A stretch of DNA of 64,000 bases, from contig NC_014837.1 of NCBI RefSeq assembly GCF_000175935.2, forward strand, positions 2,976,001 to 3,040,000, written 5' to 3'. The position numbers were made by a program, and so were the translations under genes. The notes under the pieces were generated by a model. That model worked only from the letters and a program-made list of their open reading frames with translations, was not told the DNA's origin and did not search any database. Source of the DNA: Pantoea sp. At-9b. GTDB lineage: Bacteria; Pseudomonadota; Gammaproteobacteria; Enterobacterales; Enterobacteriaceae. Shown in pieces: positions 9,284 through 21,323 of the stretch. Numbering within the stretch: the first letter of the stretch is position 1; each line of letters begins with the position of its first letter.

Positions 9284-9311
9284 AAAAAAAATCAGGCCCG
9301 CAGGCCTGATT
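9284..9311 (-). terminator. nuo operon terminator
   Basis: On the minus strand AATCAGGCC and GGCCTGATT form a 9-bp stem with loop TGCG, followed by eight T residues. It begins 24 bases after the nuoN stop. Confidence 0.92.
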
Positions 9312-9334
9312 TAGCTGAAGCAATAACGCGTCGG

Positions 9335-10798
9335 TTACATCAGCGGCTGGGCCATCTGCACCAGCGTGATCAGCGGCTGTGGATACACACCCAGCAGCAG
9401 CACCAGAATCGCAGAAATCAGAACCACGACACCACCGGCAGTGAAAGCCCAGTTGGCCGGGGTATCACGATCGCGGGTGTGCAGTTCCGGCGGGCTGAGG
9501 TACAGACTGACGGTAACGCGCAGATAGTAGTAAAGGCCAATGGCGCTACCTGCCACCACCGCACCGGTCAGCCACCACAGATGGGCATTCACACCGGAAG
9601 CGATCACGTAGAACTTACCAATAAAGCCCAGTGTCATCGGGATACCGGCCAGGGACAGCATCATGATAGTCATGACCGCCGACAGAATCGGACGGTGCCA
9701 GAACAGACCACGATAGGAGTACAGGGTATCGGCATCCGGGCCACGGTAAGGGCTGGACATCAGGCTCACCACACCGAACGCGCCAAGGCTGCTGAACAGG
9801 TAACCGGCCAGATAAACCCCGGCGGTTTCCAGCGACAGCTGATGGGTTTTCACTGCAATCAACGCCACCAGCAGATAGCCGAGGTGGGCGATTGAGGAGT
9901 AACCCAGCAGACGTTTGATGTTGCTCTGCGAAATCGCCATCAGGTTACCGAACAGGATGGAGACAAAGGCGATCACACCCAACACGGTGCGTACCGCTTC
10001 GCTGTCGGTCACCGGCGCGTACATAAACAGACGCATGATCACGCCGAAGATGGCGATTTTGCTGGCGGTGGCGAGGAAGGTCGATACCGGCGCTGGCGCG
10101 CCCTGGTACACATCCGGCGTCCACAAATGGAATGGCACCAGAGACAGTTTGAAGCCAAGCCCGATAATCATCATACCGAGGCCGACCAGCAGCAGCGGTT
10201 GCTGCATCATGCTGTCATTCAGGCTTTTACCCAGCTGCACAAAGCTCAGGCTGCCGGAATCCGCATAAATCAGCGCGATACCAAACAGCAGGAACGATGA
10301 CGCCGCTGCTGACAGGATGGTGTATTTCAGCGCCGCTTCCAGCGAACGTTTCTGGCGGAAGGCGTAGCCAATTAAACCAAACAGCGGCAGCGACAGCAGT
10401 TCGATACCGATGAACAGCGCCGACAGATGGTTAGCACTCGCCAGCACGATACCGCCCAGCGCGGCAATCAGCACCAGCAGATAGAACTCATCTTTGTTGT
10501 CCGGAAAACCGGCCAGCCACGGATAGGCGAAGGTACAGGTTGCCAGGCTCGCCAGCATCACCAACCCAGTGTAGAAGATGGAGTAGCCATCGACGCGCAG
10601 CATCGGCGTCACATCCATTGCCCCGACATGGGCAACAAACCACAGCGAAAGCAGCGCCAGGTTAAGACCAATCACCGTCAGCGTGGCGTTAACAAAGTGG
10701 TTGCGTCGCCATGCAATGGACAGCATCACAACCACCACCGTCAATCCGACGATCAACAGCGGCAGTAACGCGATCAATTGTTGAGGAGTTATTGTCAT
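9335..10798 (-). CDS. nuoN: NADH-quinone oxidoreductase subunit N
   Basis: A 487-residue antiporter-like membrane subunit of complex I (E. coli 485), with about 14 helices. Proton-channel residues sit in the conserved contexts [17 protein letters not shown] (Glu in helix 5), [17 protein letters not shown] (Lys) and [21 protein letters not shown] (Lys). NuoN sits between NuoK/J/A and NuoM in the membrane arm. It is the last gene of the operon, with nuoM ending 6 bases before its ATG, and it is followed by the operon terminator. Confidence 0.98.
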   Translation of the reverse strand: MTITPQQLIALLPLLIVGLTVVVVMLSIAWRRNHFVNATLTVIGLNLALLSLWFVAHVGAMDVTPMLRVDGYSIFYTGLVMLASLATCTFAYPWLAGFPDNKDEFYLLVLIAALGGIVLASANHLSALFIGIELLSLPLFGLIGYAFRQKRSLEAALKYTILSAAASSFLLFGIALIYADSGSLSFVQLGKSLNDSMMQQPLLLVGLGMMIIGLGFKLSLVPFHLWTPDVYQGAPAPVSTFLATASKIAIFGVIMRLFMYAPVTDSEAVRTVLGVIAFVSILFGNLMAISQSNIKRLLGYSSIAHLGYLLVALIAVKTHQLSLETAGVYLAGYLFSSLGAFGVVSLMSSPYRGPDADTLYSYRGLFWHRPILSAVMTIMMLSLAGIPMTLGFIGKFYVIASGVNAHLWWLTGAVVAGSAIGLYYYLRVTVSLYLSPPELHTRDRDTPANWAFTAGGVVVLISAILVLLLGVYPQPLITLVQMAQPLM

Positions 10799-10804
10799 GG
10801 CGAA

Positions 10805-12325
10805 TTACGGCCTTGTAGTTGAAATTGAAGCGGTAAACCACTGCTGAATATTGCTCATTGCAGCATGGGAGGTATCAAGAATCGGCTGCGGATAAACCCC
10901 CAGCAGAACCAGCAACACCACCAGAACCATAATCATAATGAACTCACGCGGTGACATGCCTGGTAGTGGGGCCTGTGATTTCGCTTCGCCGTAGTACGCG
11001 CGCTGCATCATCACCAGGGAATACACCGAAGCGAACACCAGACCAAAGGTAGCAATCACGATAATCACCGGCACCACCTGGAAGCTACCGGTCAGAATCA
11101 TAAATTCCCCGGCAAAGTTACCGGTGCCCGGCATCCCAAGGTTAGCCACGGCAAAGAACAGCGACAGACCCGGAATCCATTTGATACGTGACCACAGGCC
11201 TCCCATCTGGCGCATATCACGGGTATGCAGACGCTCATACAGCTGACCACACAGGATAAACAGCGCCGCGGCGGACAGGCCGTGGGCAATCATCTGTACT
11301 ACCGCGCCCTGGAACGCGAGCTGGCTGCCGGTGTAGATGGCGATCAGCACGAAGCCCATGTGCGAAATGGAGGTGTAGGCGATCAGACGTTTGATATCGG
11401 TCTGTGCGAACGCCATCCAGGCACCGTAGAAGATACCGATAACGCCCAGCCACATGGCAATCGGCGCAAACTCCGCCGAGGCATGCGGGAACAGCGGCAG
11501 GCTGAAGCGCAGCAAACCATAGGCTGCGGTCTTCAACAGAATCCCGGCGAGGTCGACCGAACCGGCGGTTGGTGCCTGGCTGTGCGCATCCGGCAACCAG
11601 CCGTGCAACGGCACCACCGGCATTTTGACGGCAAAGGCGATAAAGAAGCCCAGCATCAGCAGATATTCGACGGTGTGGGACATCGGGGTTTTCAGCAACT
11701 CTTCGTAGCTGAAGGTCCAGACGCCGGTCGCATTGTAGTGCACAAACACCAGCGCCAGGATAGCAATCAACATCACCAGACCAGATGCCTGGGTATAGAT
11801 GAAGAACTTGGTCGCTGCCGTGATACGGGTTTTACCGTCCGATGCTTTGTGTCCCCAGAGCGCGATGAGGAAGTACATCGGCACCAGCATCATTTCCCAG
11901 AAGAAGAAGAACAGGAACATGTCGATGGAGAGGAACACACCAATCACGCCACCGAGGATCCACATCAGGTTGAGGTGGAAAAAGCCCTGATACTTCTCGA
12001 TTTCATTCCACGAGCAGAGCACCGCCATCAGGCCAAGCAGACCGGTCAGCACCACCATCAGCAGCGACAGACCATCCAGCGCCAGATGGAAATTGATACC
12101 GAAGCGCGGAATCCACGCGACCTGGAAGGTCGATTGCCACTGCGGCATACCTGCCGCCTGCGTCAGTGAGTAGCCACCCTGCAACCACAGTTGCAGTGAC
12201 AGCACCAGCGTCAGCCCCATGGTGATCAGGGCTATCCAGCGCGGCACCTTCTTGCCGAGGCGCTCAGCCAGCCAGCACAGCAAGCCCCCAACGAAGGGTA
12301 TGATAATTAGCCAAGGTAATAACAC
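10805..12325 (-). CDS. nuoM: NADH-quinone oxidoreductase subunit M
   Basis: A 506-residue antiporter-like subunit (E. coli 509) in the distal membrane arm of complex I. The essential Glu144-type glutamate lies in FFFFWEMMLVPMYFLIALWG. The broken helix 7-8 region KMPVVPLHGWLPDAHSQAPTAGSVDLAGILLK carries the conserved lysine, and helix 12 includes the other channel lysine environment. The gene lies between nuoL, with an 89-base spacer upstream, and nuoN. That spacer is the longest in the distal half of the operon. Confidence 0.98.
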   Translation of the reverse strand: MLLPWLIIIPFVGGLLCWLAERLGKKVPRWIALITMGLTLVLSLQLWLQGGYSLTQAAGMPQWQSTFQVAWIPRFGINFHLALDGLSLLMVVLTGLLGLMAVLCSWNEIEKYQGFFHLNLMWILGGVIGVFLSIDMFLFFFFWEMMLVPMYFLIALWGHKASDGKTRITAATKFFIYTQASGLVMLIAILALVFVHYNATGVWTFSYEELLKTPMSHTVEYLLMLGFFIAFAVKMPVVPLHGWLPDAHSQAPTAGSVDLAGILLKTAAYGLLRFSLPLFPHASAEFAPIAMWLGVIGIFYGAWMAFAQTDIKRLIAYTSISHMGFVLIAIYTGSQLAFQGAVVQMIAHGLSAAALFILCGQLYERLHTRDMRQMGGLWSRIKWIPGLSLFFAVANLGMPGTGNFAGEFMILTGSFQVVPVIIVIATFGLVFASVYSLVMMQRAYYGEAKSQAPLPGMSPREFIMIMVLVVLLVLLGVYPQPILDTSHAAMSNIQQWFTASISTTRP

Positions 12326-12414
12326 GGCGGTTTTTTCCCTTTTTTCTGCCTGGCGTCAGGCATTTCTTAACATTCTTAATTGGGGTGAACTTAACCACCC
12401 CGCTCATCAATCTT

Positions 12415-14250
12415 TTAGATCACCAGCAACAGTGCCAGCACTACCACGGCACCGACGCTCATCGACGCCACATACCAGCGTAGATAACCGTTTTCGCTGA
12501 CCACCAGACCTTTGTTGCCAATACGCGAAATCAGGGCTGGCAAGTTCATCAGCGAGTTGAGTGGATCACGATGCAGCAGCCACGCAATGCCGAGGAAAGG
12601 TTTTACGAACACTTTGTCGTATAACCAATCGAAGCCCCAGGCGGCAAACCACCAGGTACCAAAGAAGCGGCCCGGCGCACTGTTCGCCACGCTGGTGACC
12701 AACTGACGTTTGCCCAGCCACAATGCGGCGGCAATCAGAATCCCGACGATGGCAACCACGCCAGAGGTGATTTCCAGTGCCACTTTGCCGCCTTCGCCAA
12801 ACTCGTTCTGCGGCAGAACACCCGCCAGCGGTGGCGTAATCAGCGCACCAATGAAGGTGGACAGCACCAGCAGCACAATCAGCGGCAGATGATGAGTAAT
12901 GCCTTTACCGGCATGCGCATGGATTTTCTCTTCGCCATGGAACACGATGAAAATCATACGGAAAGTATAGATAGAGGTCAGGAACGCCCCCACCAGACCC
13001 GCGACCATCAGATTGATGTGACCATTCGCCAGCGCACCAAACAGGATCTCATCTTTACTGTAGAAACCTGCGGTAATCAGCGGCAGCGCAGCCAGCGCGG
13101 CACCACCGACCAGGAAGCAGGTGTACACCAGCGGGATGCTCTTACGCAGGCCGCCCATCTTGAAGATGTTCTGTTCATGATGGCAGGCCAGAATCACCGA
13201 ACCGGAGGACAGGAACAGCAGCGCTTTAAAGAACGCGTGGGTCATCAGGTGGAAAATCGCCGCATCCCATGCCTGTACGCCAAGCGCCAGGAACATGTAA
13301 CCGATCTGACTCATGGTGGAGTAGGCCAGCACACGTTTGATATCGGTCTGCACCAGCGCGGCAAAACCCGCCAGCACCAGGGTGATAGCCCCCACAATAC
13401 CCACCAGATGCAGCACGTCCGGCGTCAACAGGAACAGGCCATGGGTACGGGCAATCAGATAGACACCTGCCGTTACCATCGTGGCGGCGTGGATCAATGC
13501 AGAGACCGGCGTCGGACCGGCCATCGCATCTGCCAGCCACGTCTGCAACGGCAACTGTGCCGATTTACCGACCGCACCGCCCAGCAGCAGCAAGGTTGCC
13601 CATTGCAGCATGTGGTTGTCGGCGGCGAAATGTGCCGGAGCCAGTTCCATCAGTTCACGGAAGTTCAGCGTGCCCAGTTCGTTGTAGAGAATGAACAACG
13701 CCAGCGCGAGGAACACATCACCCACACGGGTAATGATAAAGGCTTTCATCGCCGCTTTGCCGTTTTCCGGGTTGCTGTAGTAGAAACCGATCAGCAAGTA
13801 GGAGCACAGACCCACCCCTTCCCAGCCGAGGTACATCAGCATCAGGTTATCGGCCAGCACCAGAACCACCATGCTGGCGATAAACAGGTTGGTGTAGGCG
13901 AAGAAGCGTGAGTAGCCCTCTTCACCCCGCATGTACCAGGAGGCGAACATGTGGATAAAGAAACCTACACCGGTGACCACCGACAGCATGGTCAGCGACA
14001 GGCCATCCAGCACCAGATTGACTTTGATGTCAAAGTGACCAACCTGCATCCAGGTCCAGAGCGCCTGGGTGAAAGGTTGCTGTCCCTGACTGAAGAAATC
14101 CATGCCGACAAAAATCGTGGTCAGGGCAGCCAGACCAACTGACCCCATCCCGATAGCGGCAGACAGGTTCTCCGACCAGCGACCACGGGAAAACGCCAAC
14201 AGCAGGAAGCCAATCAGCGGAAATAAAACAGTTAAGTAGAGAAGGTTCAT
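12415..14250 (-). CDS. nuoL: NADH-quinone oxidoreductase subunit L
   Basis: A 611-residue distal antiporter-like subunit (E. coli 613). The core repeats contain [60 protein letters not shown] and the [19 protein letters not shown] segment. The C-terminal 110 residues form the amphipathic HL helix plus an extra TM helix that run along the membrane arm. The ATG overlaps the nuoK stop by 4 bases. Confidence 0.98.
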   Translation of the reverse strand: MNLLYLTVLFPLIGFLLLAFSRGRWSENLSAAIGMGSVGLAALTTIFVGMDFFSQGQQPFTQALWTWMQVGHFDIKVNLVLDGLSLTMLSVVTGVGFFIHMFASWYMRGEEGYSRFFAYTNLFIASMVVLVLADNLMLMYLGWEGVGLCSYLLIGFYYSNPENGKAAMKAFIITRVGDVFLALALFILYNELGTLNFRELMELAPAHFAADNHMLQWATLLLLGGAVGKSAQLPLQTWLADAMAGPTPVSALIHAATMVTAGVYLIARTHGLFLLTPDVLHLVGIVGAITLVLAGFAALVQTDIKRVLAYSTMSQIGYMFLALGVQAWDAAIFHLMTHAFFKALLFLSSGSVILACHHEQNIFKMGGLRKSIPLVYTCFLVGGAALAALPLITAGFYSKDEILFGALANGHINLMVAGLVGAFLTSIYTFRMIFIVFHGEEKIHAHAGKGITHHLPLIVLLVLSTFIGALITPPLAGVLPQNEFGEGGKVALEITSGVVAIVGILIAAALWLGKRQLVTSVANSAPGRFFGTWWFAAWGFDWLYDKVFVKPFLGIAWLLHRDPLNSLMNLPALISRIGNKGLVVSENGYLRWYVASMSVGAVVVLALLLVI

Positions 14251-14549
14251 CCGCGCATCTCGCTCACAGTGTCAATGTTCAGCGTCTGACGACGACGATA
14301 GAGCTGGAGCAACAGCGCCAGACCGATACTGGCTTCCGCCGCCGCGAGGCTGATGGCCAGGATGTACATGACCTGACCGTCGGCTTGTCCCCAGTAGCTG
14401 CCCGCGACCACCAGTGCCAGTGCAGCGGCGTTGATCATGATCTCCAGACCAATCAACATAAACAGCAGGTTACGGCGCAGCACCAGTGAGGTCAGGCCGA
14501 GAACAAACAGCACAGCAGCCAGAATCAGGCCGTGTTGTAACGGGATCAT
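14247..14549 (-). CDS. nuoK: NADH-quinone oxidoreductase subunit K
   Basis: A 100-residue, three-helix membrane subunit of complex I, the same length as E. coli NuoK. The two buried glutamates of the E-channel are in [17 protein letters not shown] (Glu36 type) and [15 protein letters not shown] (Glu72 type). It overlaps nuoJ upstream and nuoL downstream by 4 bases each, so translation of the three is coupled. Confidence 0.98.
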   Translation of the reverse strand: MIPLQHGLILAAVLFVLGLTSLVLRRNLLFMLIGLEIMINAAALALVVAGSYWGQADGQVMYILAISLAAAEASIGLALLLQLYRRRQTLNIDTVSEMRG

Positions 14550-15097
14550 GCGTGCTCCTCCTTATTCCCTTGCGCCTCTGCCGGGCGATTGCTTAACACC
14601 TCGCCCTGACGCTCTTCACGTCCAATATGGAAGGCAACAACCAGACCGGCCAGCAGCAGCATCGATGCCAGCTCCACCGCCAGTACGTAAGGACCAAACA
14701 GGCTGATACCCACCGCTTTGGCATCGATGACCGTGCCATCAATCCCCTGATCGTGCGCGGTGCTGATGGCATAAATCATCACCACCAACAGCAGCAGGGA
14801 AACGATGCCAGGACCAATCCACAGCGACGGCTTCAGCCATTCACGCTCCTGATCCTGTTGAGATTTGCCGAGGTTCAGCATCATCACCACGAACACGAAC
14901 AACACCATAATCGCGCCAGCATAGACGATGATTTCCAGCGCACCGGCAAAGTAAGCGCCCATGGAGAAGAAGACGCCAGCAATCGACAGCAGCGAAACAA
15001 TCAGATACAGCAGCGCATGTACCGGATTGGTATGGGTGATAACGCGAAGCGTCGTCAACACCGCCACCAGACCGCAAAGATAAAACGCAAATTCCAT
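14546..15097 (-). CDS. nuoJ: NADH-quinone oxidoreductase subunit J
   Basis: A 183-residue membrane subunit (E. coli 184) with five helices. TM3 contains [22 protein letters not shown], the pi-bulge helix linked to coupling. The open frame extends upstream to 15178, but [10 protein letters not shown] at 15097 matches the family start and has AAGGAG nine bases before it. The C-terminal tail is hydrophilic ([13 protein letters not shown] onward) and ends in EEHA, as in E. coli. It is separated from nuoI by 10 bases. Confidence 0.97.
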   Translation of the reverse strand: MEFAFYLCGLVAVLTTLRVITHTNPVHALLYLIVSLLSIAGVFFSMGAYFAGALEIIVYAGAIMVLFVFVVMMLNLGKSQQDQEREWLKPSLWIGPGIVSLLLLVVMIYAISTAHDQGIDGTVIDAKAVGISLFGPYVLAVELASMLLLAGLVVAFHIGREERQGEVLSNRPAEAQGNKEEHA

Positions 15098-15107
15098 AGC
15101 TGGCTCC

Positions 15108-15650
15108 TTAAGGTAACAAGCCTTTGACGTCGATCGGTTTGGCTTCGTTTTCTGCGTCGCCCTTCCCTTTGCCGTCAATTGCCATACCCGCCATGCGGTA
15201 GAAGTTGTACTCCGGATATTTACCCGGACCGGAGATCAACAGATCCTGTTTCTCGTACACCAGATCCTGACGCTTAAACTCACCCAGTTCGAAATCCGGG
15301 GTCAGCTGGATAGCGGTGGTCGGACAGGCTTCTTCGCACAGACCACAGAAAATGCAGCGTGAAAAGTTGATGCGGAAGAATTCCGGATACCAGCGGCCAT
15401 CCTGCATTTCCGCTTTTTGCAGCGAAATACAGCCGACCGGACAGGCGACCGCGCACAGGTTACAGGCCACACAGCGTTCTTCGCCGTCCGGGTCGCGCGT
15501 CAGTACAATACGACCACGGTAGCGCGGCGGCAGGTACACCGGCTCTTCCGGGTACATCTGGGTTTCGCGTTTGGCGAAGGCATGCATGCCTATCATCCAG
15601 ATACTGCGCACTGTCGTGCCGAAGCCAACGACAATATCTTTTAAAGTCAT
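15108..15650 (-). CDS. nuoI: NADH-quinone oxidoreductase subunit I
   Basis: A 180-residue 2x[4Fe-4S] ferredoxin-type subunit (TYKY) that binds clusters N6a and N6b and feeds electrons to N2 in NuoB. Both CxxCxxCxxxCP motifs are visible: [12 protein letters not shown] near residue 60 and [12 protein letters not shown] near residue 99. The open frame extends to 15725, but [11 protein letters not shown] at 15650 is the conserved family start and restores exactly the E. coli length. nuoH ends 11 bases upstream. Confidence 0.98.
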   Translation of the reverse strand: MTLKDIVVGFGTTVRSIWMIGMHAFAKRETQMYPEEPVYLPPRYRGRIVLTRDPDGEERCVACNLCAVACPVGCISLQKAEMQDGRWYPEFFRINFSRCIFCGLCEEACPTTAIQLTPDFELGEFKRQDLVYEKQDLLISGPGKYPEYNFYRMAGMAIDGKGKGDAENEAKPIDVKGLLP

Positions 15651-15661
15651 CTCAAAACCCC

Positions 15662-16636
15662 TTACTGCGCAGACAGAATCACTGCGGCGGTCGCCAGCAG
15701 GTTCAACAGCGTCAACGGCAGACACACTTTCCAGCCGAACGACAGCACCTGGTCATAGCGTGGACGCGGCAGCGCAGCACGAATCAGAATAAACATCATC
15801 ATGAAGAACGCGGTCTTAATGGCGAACCAGATGAACGGCGGCAGGAACGGCCCCTGCCAGCCACCGAAGAACAGCGTCACAATCAGCGCTGAAACGGTGG
15901 TGATCGCCACGTATTCACCCACGAAAAACAGACCGAACTTCATCCCGGCATATTCGATGTGGTAACCATCGGCCAGTTCCTGTTCCGCTTCCGGCTGGTC
16001 AAACGGGTGACGGTGACACACCGCAACGCCAGCGATACAGAAGGTCAGGAAGCCAAAGAATTGCGGAATGATGTTCCACAGGTGAGCCTGGCTTTCGACG
16101 ATGGCGTTCAGATTGAACGAACCGGCCTGAGCCACCACGCCCATCAGCGACAGACCGAGGAACACTTCATAGCTCAGGGTCTGCGCGGAAGCACGCATTG
16201 CGCCCAGCAGCGAGTATTTGTTGTTACTCGACCAACCCGCGAACAGCACTGCATACACCGCCAGACCGGCCATCATCAGGAAGAACAACAGACCGATGTT
16301 CAGGTCGGTCACCATCCAGGTCGGCGATACCGGCACAATGGCAAACGCCAGCAGCAGCGAAACAAACGCAATCACCGGTGCCAGGGTAAAGATAAAACGG
16401 TCGGTAAAGGGCGGAACCCAGTCCTCTTTAAAGAACATTTTCAGCATGTCCGCTGCTAATTGCAGCGAGCCGCCCCAACCTACACGGTTCGGTCCGTAAC
16501 GGTTCTGCCAGAGGCCGAGCAGACGACGCTCGGCAAAACTCATGAAGGCACCACAAGCCACCACCACCAACAAGATGACGATGGCTTTGACGATGCTAAT
16601 CAGGATGTCAATAACGTCCGGTGTCAGCCAGCTCAT
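15662..16636 (-). CDS. nuoH: NADH-quinone oxidoreductase subunit H
   Basis: A 324-residue, eight-helix membrane subunit (E. coli 325) that forms much of the quinone cavity at the junction with NuoB/D. Diagnostic segments are [21 protein letters not shown] (loop 1), the charged [32 protein letters not shown] quinone-site region, and [21 protein letters not shown] near the C-terminus. The start overlaps the nuoG stop by 4 bases. Confidence 0.98.
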   Translation of the reverse strand: MSWLTPDVIDILISIVKAIVILLVVVACGAFMSFAERRLLGLWQNRYGPNRVGWGGSLQLAADMLKMFFKEDWVPPFTDRFIFTLAPVIAFVSLLLAFAIVPVSPTWMVTDLNIGLLFFLMMAGLAVYAVLFAGWSSNNKYSLLGAMRASAQTLSYEVFLGLSLMGVVAQAGSFNLNAIVESQAHLWNIIPQFFGFLTFCIAGVAVCHRHPFDQPEAEQELADGYHIEYAGMKFGLFFVGEYVAITTVSALIVTLFFGGWQGPFLPPFIWFAIKTAFFMMMFILIRAALPRPRYDQVLSFGWKVCLPLTLLNLLATAAVILSAQ

Positions 16637-19356
16637 TGCGCCGCCTCCTGCAATTTGTCAATTTGCGCACCGGAGAGGAACGGCGGTACGCCCGGCATAC
16701 CCAGCGGCAGACCAACCTGCCCGGCCTGCAACGCGCTGGAGAAGCGCACTGGCAGGCGCAGCGTTTCACCGGCACACACCAGCTCCACCGCAGCACCATT
16801 GTTGACGCCCAGTTTTTCCGCATCGGCCGGGTTAATCACCAGGGTGGCCGGGGCCATACGTTTCTGGAATACCGGAGAACGCTGGGTCATCTCCTCGCTA
16901 CCAAACAGCTGATAGTAAGGCGCGACACGCCACTGGCTGCCACCGACAAAGCTGTCCGGAATCGCGCTGAACCACGGCAGTACGCTGTCCGCAGCGTCAA
17001 ACAGGCGCACGCCCGGATCACCATTGCGCAGCTTGCCACCCACTTCGGCCTGGAATTTGTTCCACGCCTGCGGGGAGTTCCAGCCCGGTGCCCAGGCGAA
17101 CGGGATCTGCGAACGCGCAGCGCCCGGCTGGTTGTTCCCTTCCATTGAGAAGGCGAACATCGTGTCTTTATCCTGCGGCTGGCGTGGTTCGTGCACGCTG
17201 ATGTTGGCACGCGCAGCAGTACGACCACTGTAGCGATGCGGTGAACGCGCCAGTTTTTGTCCGCGAATACGGAAGCTGGCATCCGGTGCCGCGTCCTTGA
17301 TACCTTTCAGTTGCGGTAGAGCAGCCACCGCCGCATCAATCACATGGTCGAGCAGCGTCCAGTCAATCTGACGGCTTTCAACCGTGCTGTGCAGCGAGTG
17401 CAGCCAACGCCAGCTCTCCAGCATCACCACGCTGTTGTCATAGTAAGCCGGATCGAAAACCTGGAAGAAGCGCTGGGCGCGGCCTTCGTGGTTGATCGAG
17501 GTGCCATCACTTTCCGCGAAGCTGGCGGTTGAGAACACCAGGTTGGCTTTTTCCAGTGTCGTAGTGCGTTGATGATCAACCACAATCACGTTGTCAGCCT
17601 TCGCCAGCGCCGCATCCACCGTCGCTTTCGGCGCGTGACGGTAAAGATCGTTTTCCAGCACCACCAGCGTATCGGCTTCACCGTTGCTCAGTTGGGCCAG
17701 CGCGCTATCCAGCGATGCGCCACCCATCAGGCCGAGGCCGATGCTGTTAGCGGCTGACGCCAGCAGCGTGATACCGACATCCGCACCGCGTGCTTTCAGG
17801 GCTTTAGCCACGTTGGCGGCCGCTTCAATCATCGCGGTGCTGCCAGAGTGAGTACCGGAGATGATCAGCGGCTTTTTCGCCCCTGCCAGCGCCTGCACCA
17901 CGACATCCAGCTTGCCGTCGAGAGACTTATCAAAGTTGTTCACGGCTGGCGCAGAGTCGTCCAGCGCGTGGGCGATCGCAAAGCCCAGACGCGCCTGATC
18001 TTCCACCGGAGCGCGGTAGCTCCATGCCGCGATATCATCCAGACGGGTTTCATCGACGTTAGTCACGAACAACGGGTGTTTCGCGTGCTGACCAATGTTC
18101 AGGATCGCCGCAATCTGCCAGTCGGCCACCTTCTGCGCCGCTGCCATTTCGCGTGCTTTACCTTTCACCGCCTGACGCACCGAAAGTGCGACACGGGCAC
18201 CGACCTGAGTCAGGTCTTCACCCAGCACCAGCACCGCATCGTAGCTTTCAATCTCGCGCAGTGACGGGGTATAGATGCCACCTTCACGCAGCACTTTCAG
18301 CATCAGTTCAAGGCGCGCCTGCTCACCTGCCGGCATCCCGGTGGAGAAGTTTTCTGCGCCCACCAGTTCACGCAGCGCAAAGTTGCTTTCAATGCTGGCG
18401 CGCGGGGAACCGATACCGATAACTTTTTTCGCCTGACGCAACACATCTGCCGCCGCGTTCACGGCCTGTTCAGCATTCAGCGTGACCCAGTCATTACCGC
18501 GCAGTTGCACCGGATGACGTGGGCGATCTTTCAGGTTGACGTAACCATAACCAAAGCGACCACGGTCACACAGGAAGTAGTGGTTTACCGTGCCGTTATA
18601 GCGGTTTTCGATACGACGCAGCTCACCATAGCGCTCGCCCGGGCTGGTGTTACAACCCACGCTGCACTGCTGGCAAATGCTCGGCGCAAACTGCATATCC
18701 CACTTACGGTTGTAGCGTTCGGAGTGGGTTTTGTCGGTGAACACCCCGGTCGGACAGATTTCAACCAGGTTGCCGGAGAATTCGCTCTCCAGCGTGCCGT
18801 CTTCCGGACGACCGAAGTAGACGTTATCATGCGCACCGTAGACACCCAGGTCTTTGCCGTCGGCATAATCTTTGTAATAACGCACGCAGCGATAACAGGC
18901 GATACAGCGGTTCATTTCATGGGAAATGAACGGACCGAGATCCTGATTCTGATGGGTACGTTTGGTGAAGCGATAGCGACGGAAGCTGTGGCCCGTCATC
19001 ACCGTCATATCTTGCAGGTGGCAGTTACCGCCCTCTTCGCACACCGGACAGTCATGCGGATGGTTGGTCATCAGCCATTCCACTACGCTTTCACGAAACT
19101 CTTTCGCTTCGCCATCGTCGATGGAGATAAAGGTGCCGTCCGACGCCGGCGTCATGCAGGACATGACGAGGCGACCGCGGGTATCTTCGGCATTCTGGAA
19201 TTGCTTTACCGCACATTGGCGGCAGGCACCCACGCTTCCCAGCGCCGGATGCCAGCAAAAATAAGGAATATCAAGGCCCAGGGAGAGACAAGCCTGTAGC
19301 AGGTTGTCCGCCCCGTTCACATCATACTCTTTACCGTCTACATGGATTGTAGCCAT
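16633..19356 (-). CDS. nuoG: NADH-quinone oxidoreductase subunit G
   Basis: A 907-residue peripheral-arm subunit (E. coli 908) with the iron-sulfur chain N1b, N4, N5 and N7. In order: a [2Fe-2S] ferredoxin domain ([15 protein letters not shown], then C at MSCMTP), the His-ligated N5 region [18 protein letters not shown]4 ligands in [13 protein letters not shown] and ICPTGV, and the N7 motif CQQCSVGCN with its fourth Cys in FLCDRGR. The remaining two thirds is a molybdopterin-oxidoreductase-like fold that carries no molybdenum in complex I. A 106-base spacer separates it from nuoF. Confidence 0.98.
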   Translation of the reverse strand: MATIHVDGKEYDVNGADNLLQACLSLGLDIPYFCWHPALGSVGACRQCAVKQFQNAEDTRGRLVMSCMTPASDGTFISIDDGEAKEFRESVVEWLMTNHPHDCPVCEEGGNCHLQDMTVMTGHSFRRYRFTKRTHQNQDLGPFISHEMNRCIACYRCVRYYKDYADGKDLGVYGAHDNVYFGRPEDGTLESEFSGNLVEICPTGVFTDKTHSERYNRKWDMQFAPSICQQCSVGCNTSPGERYGELRRIENRYNGTVNHYFLCDRGRFGYGYVNLKDRPRHPVQLRGNDWVTLNAEQAVNAAADVLRQAKKVIGIGSPRASIESNFALRELVGAENFSTGMPAGEQARLELMLKVLREGGIYTPSLREIESYDAVLVLGEDLTQVGARVALSVRQAVKGKAREMAAAQKVADWQIAAILNIGQHAKHPLFVTNVDETRLDDIAAWSYRAPVEDQARLGFAIAHALDDSAPAVNNFDKSLDGKLDVVVQALAGAKKPLIISGTHSGSTAMIEAAANVAKALKARGADVGITLLASAANSIGLGLMGGASLDSALAQLSNGEADTLVVLENDLYRHAPKATVDAALAKADNVIVVDHQRTTTLEKANLVFSTASFAESDGTSINHEGRAQRFFQVFDPAYYDNSVVMLESWRWLHSLHSTVESRQIDWTLLDHVIDAAVAALPQLKGIKDAAPDASFRIRGQKLARSPHRYSGRTAARANISVHEPRQPQDKDTMFAFSMEGNNQPGAARSQIPFAWAPGWNSPQAWNKFQAEVGGKLRNGDPGVRLFDAADSVLPWFSAIPDSFVGGSQWRVAPYYQLFGSEEMTQRSPVFQKRMAPATLVINPADAEKLGVNNGAAVELVCAGETLRLPVRFSSALQAGQVGLPLGMPGVPPFLSGAQIDKLQEAAQ

Positions 19357-19462
19357 AGTGAATATGCTTCCGTAAGGCCCGTCCGGGGACGAGCGTTAAA
19401 CATCTCTTTCTTTCCCCTGCCGCGATGCTCTCGCCACAGGGTAATCCGTGTACGGCGGCTGA

Positions 19463-20809
19463 TTACCAGCGCGCTTTCAGCAGGTTAGGCTGAATACCGC
19501 CAATAGCGCGGGTATTGCCAAACACCTGCGGCGCAATGCCGGCTTCAAACTCTTCACGGAAATATTTAATCGCGCTTTGCAGCGGCTCGACGGCACCCGG
19601 CGCGTGCGCACAGAAGGTTTTACCTGGGCCAAGCTGACGGCAAAGTTGTTGCAGGGTTTCGATATCCCCCGGCTGACCTTGCTTTTGCTCCAGCGCGCGC
19701 AGGATTTTCACGCTCCACGGCAGACCATCACGGCACGGCGTACACCAGCCGCAGGATTCGCGGGCAAAGAATTCTTCCAGGTTGCGCACCAGCGAGACCA
19801 TGCTGATCTCGTGATCCACGGCCATCGCCAGCGCGGTTCCCAGACGGCTACCGGCTTTACCAATGCTGGCAAATTCCATCGGCAGGTCGAGATGCTGGTC
19901 AGTCAGGAAGTCAGTGCCCGCACCGCCCGGTTGCCAGGCTTTGAACTTCAGGCCATCGCGCATACCACCGGCATAATCCTCAAGGATTTCACGTGCGGTA
20001 GTCCCGAACGGCAGCTCCCAGACACCCGGATTTTTCACGCGACCCGAGAAGCCCATCATTTTGGTGCCGGTGTCTTCACTTTTTGAGATGTTCTTGTACC
20101 ACTCCACCCCATTAAGGAAGATGGCCGGCACGTTCGACAGCGTCTCAACGTTGTTAACACAGGTCGGTTTGCCCCAGACGCCAGCACTGGCCGGGAACGG
20201 TGGCTTGGAACGCGGGTTAGCGCGACGCCCTTCCAGTGAGTTGATTAACGCCGTCTCTTCACCACAAATGTAGCGACCCGCTCCGGTATGCACGAATAAC
20301 TCGAAATCAAAACCGGTGCCGAGTATGTTTTTACCGATAAAGCCCGCTTCGGTGGCTTCGGCAATGGCTTTACGCAGGTTGGCCGCTGCTTCGATATATT
20401 CACCGCGCAGGAAGATGTAGCCACGGTACGCTTTCAGGGCAAACGCACTGATCAGCATGCCTTCCACCAGTTGGTGCGGCATTTGTTCCATCAGCAGGCG
20501 GTCTTTATAAGTGCCCGGTTCCATTTCATCGGCGTTACACAGCAGGTAACGGATGTTCATGGATTCATCTTTCGGCATCAGGCTCCATTTCAGGCCGGTG
20601 TTAAAGCCTGCACCACCGCGACCTTTCAGACCGGAGTCTTTCACGGTGGCGACGATTTCATCCTGGCTCATGCCTTTCAGTGCTTTCTCGGCACCGACGT
20701 AACCGTTTTTGCTGCGATATTCATCAATCCACACCGGCTGTTTGTCATCGCGCAGACGCCAGGTCAGGGGATGCGTTTCCGCAGTACGAATGATCTGTTT
20801 GATGGTCAT
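19463..20809 (-). CDS. nuoF: NADH-quinone oxidoreductase subunit F (NADH-binding)
   Basis: A 448-residue flavoprotein (E. coli 445) that oxidises NADH through FMN and cluster N3. The NADH/FMN motif [16 protein letters not shown] (about 61-76) and the [13 protein letters not shown] segment, with the glutamate that tunes NADH/NADPH selectivity, are intact. [19 protein letters not shown] and the N3 ligands [12 protein letters not shown] plus the later FCAHAPG cysteine are present. The start overlaps the nuoE stop by 4 bases. The C-terminus reads [17 protein letters not shown] where E. coli has a shorter, different stretch, which is the main local difference. Confidence 0.98.
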   Translation of the reverse strand: MTIKQIIRTAETHPLTWRLRDDKQPVWIDEYRSKNGYVGAEKALKGMSQDEIVATVKDSGLKGRGGAGFNTGLKWSLMPKDESMNIRYLLCNADEMEPGTYKDRLLMEQMPHQLVEGMLISAFALKAYRGYIFLRGEYIEAAANLRKAIAEATEAGFIGKNILGTGFDFELFVHTGAGRYICGEETALINSLEGRRANPRSKPPFPASAGVWGKPTCVNNVETLSNVPAIFLNGVEWYKNISKSEDTGTKMMGFSGRVKNPGVWELPFGTTAREILEDYAGGMRDGLKFKAWQPGGAGTDFLTDQHLDLPMEFASIGKAGSRLGTALAMAVDHEISMVSLVRNLEEFFARESCGWCTPCRDGLPWSVKILRALEQKQGQPGDIETLQQLCRQLGPGKTFCAHAPGAVEPLQSAIKYFREEFEAGIAPQVFGNTRAIGGIQPNLLKARW

Positions 20810-21321
20810 TGATACTGCTCCAGTAAAGTGGCGATACCTTCCGGCGTCAGATGCACGTGAGTGTCTTCATCCACCATCATGGTCGGGCCTTTATCGCAGT
20901 TACCCAGACAACAGGTCGGCAGCAGCGTAAAGCGGCCGTCTGGCGTAGTCTGGCCCGGTTTGATGTGCAGGTTTTGTTCTAAAGCGGCCTGAATGCCCTG
21001 ATAACCGGTGATATGGCACACCACGCTGTCGCAGTAGCGGATCACATGGCGGCCAACCGGCTGGCGATAAATCTGGCTATAGAACGTCGCAACCCCTTCC
21101 ACGTCACTGGCCGGAATACCGAGTACCTCAGCGATGGCGTTAATCGCGCCATCGGGCACCCAGCCACGCTGTTTCTGCACGATCTTCAGGGCTTCAATCG
21201 AAGCCGCGCGCGCATCTTCGTAATGGTGTTTTTCGTGCTCAATCGCGTGGTGTTCTGCCTCGCTCAGCACAAAGACCTCATTAGGGTCGATCGTTTGGAT
21301 GGCAATTTTTTGATCGTGCAT
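20806..21321 (-). CDS. nuoE: NADH-quinone oxidoreductase subunit E
   Basis: A 171-residue thioredoxin-fold subunit (E. coli 166) holding the N1a [2Fe-2S] cluster. The four ligands appear in [14 protein letters not shown] and [13 protein letters not shown]. The five extra residues relative to E. coli are in the variable N-terminus ([17 protein letters not shown]). It pairs with NuoF in the NADH dehydrogenase module. nuoC ends 2 bases upstream of the ATG, and nuoF overlaps downstream. Confidence 0.98.
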   Translation of the reverse strand: MHDQKIAIQTIDPNEVFVLSEAEHHAIEHEKHHYEDARAASIEALKIVQKQRGWVPDGAINAIAEVLGIPASDVEGVATFYSQIYRQPVGRHVIRYCDSVVCHITGYQGIQAALEQNLHIKPGQTTPDGRFTLLPTCCLGNCDKGPTMMVDEDTHVHLTPEGIATLLEQYQ

Positions 21322-21323
21322 AA

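Noticed and set aside
11225..13911. Long frames (314 and 340 codons) antisense to nuoM and nuoL
   Set aside because: His/Gln-rich, low-complexity translations typical of antisense to membrane-protein genes.
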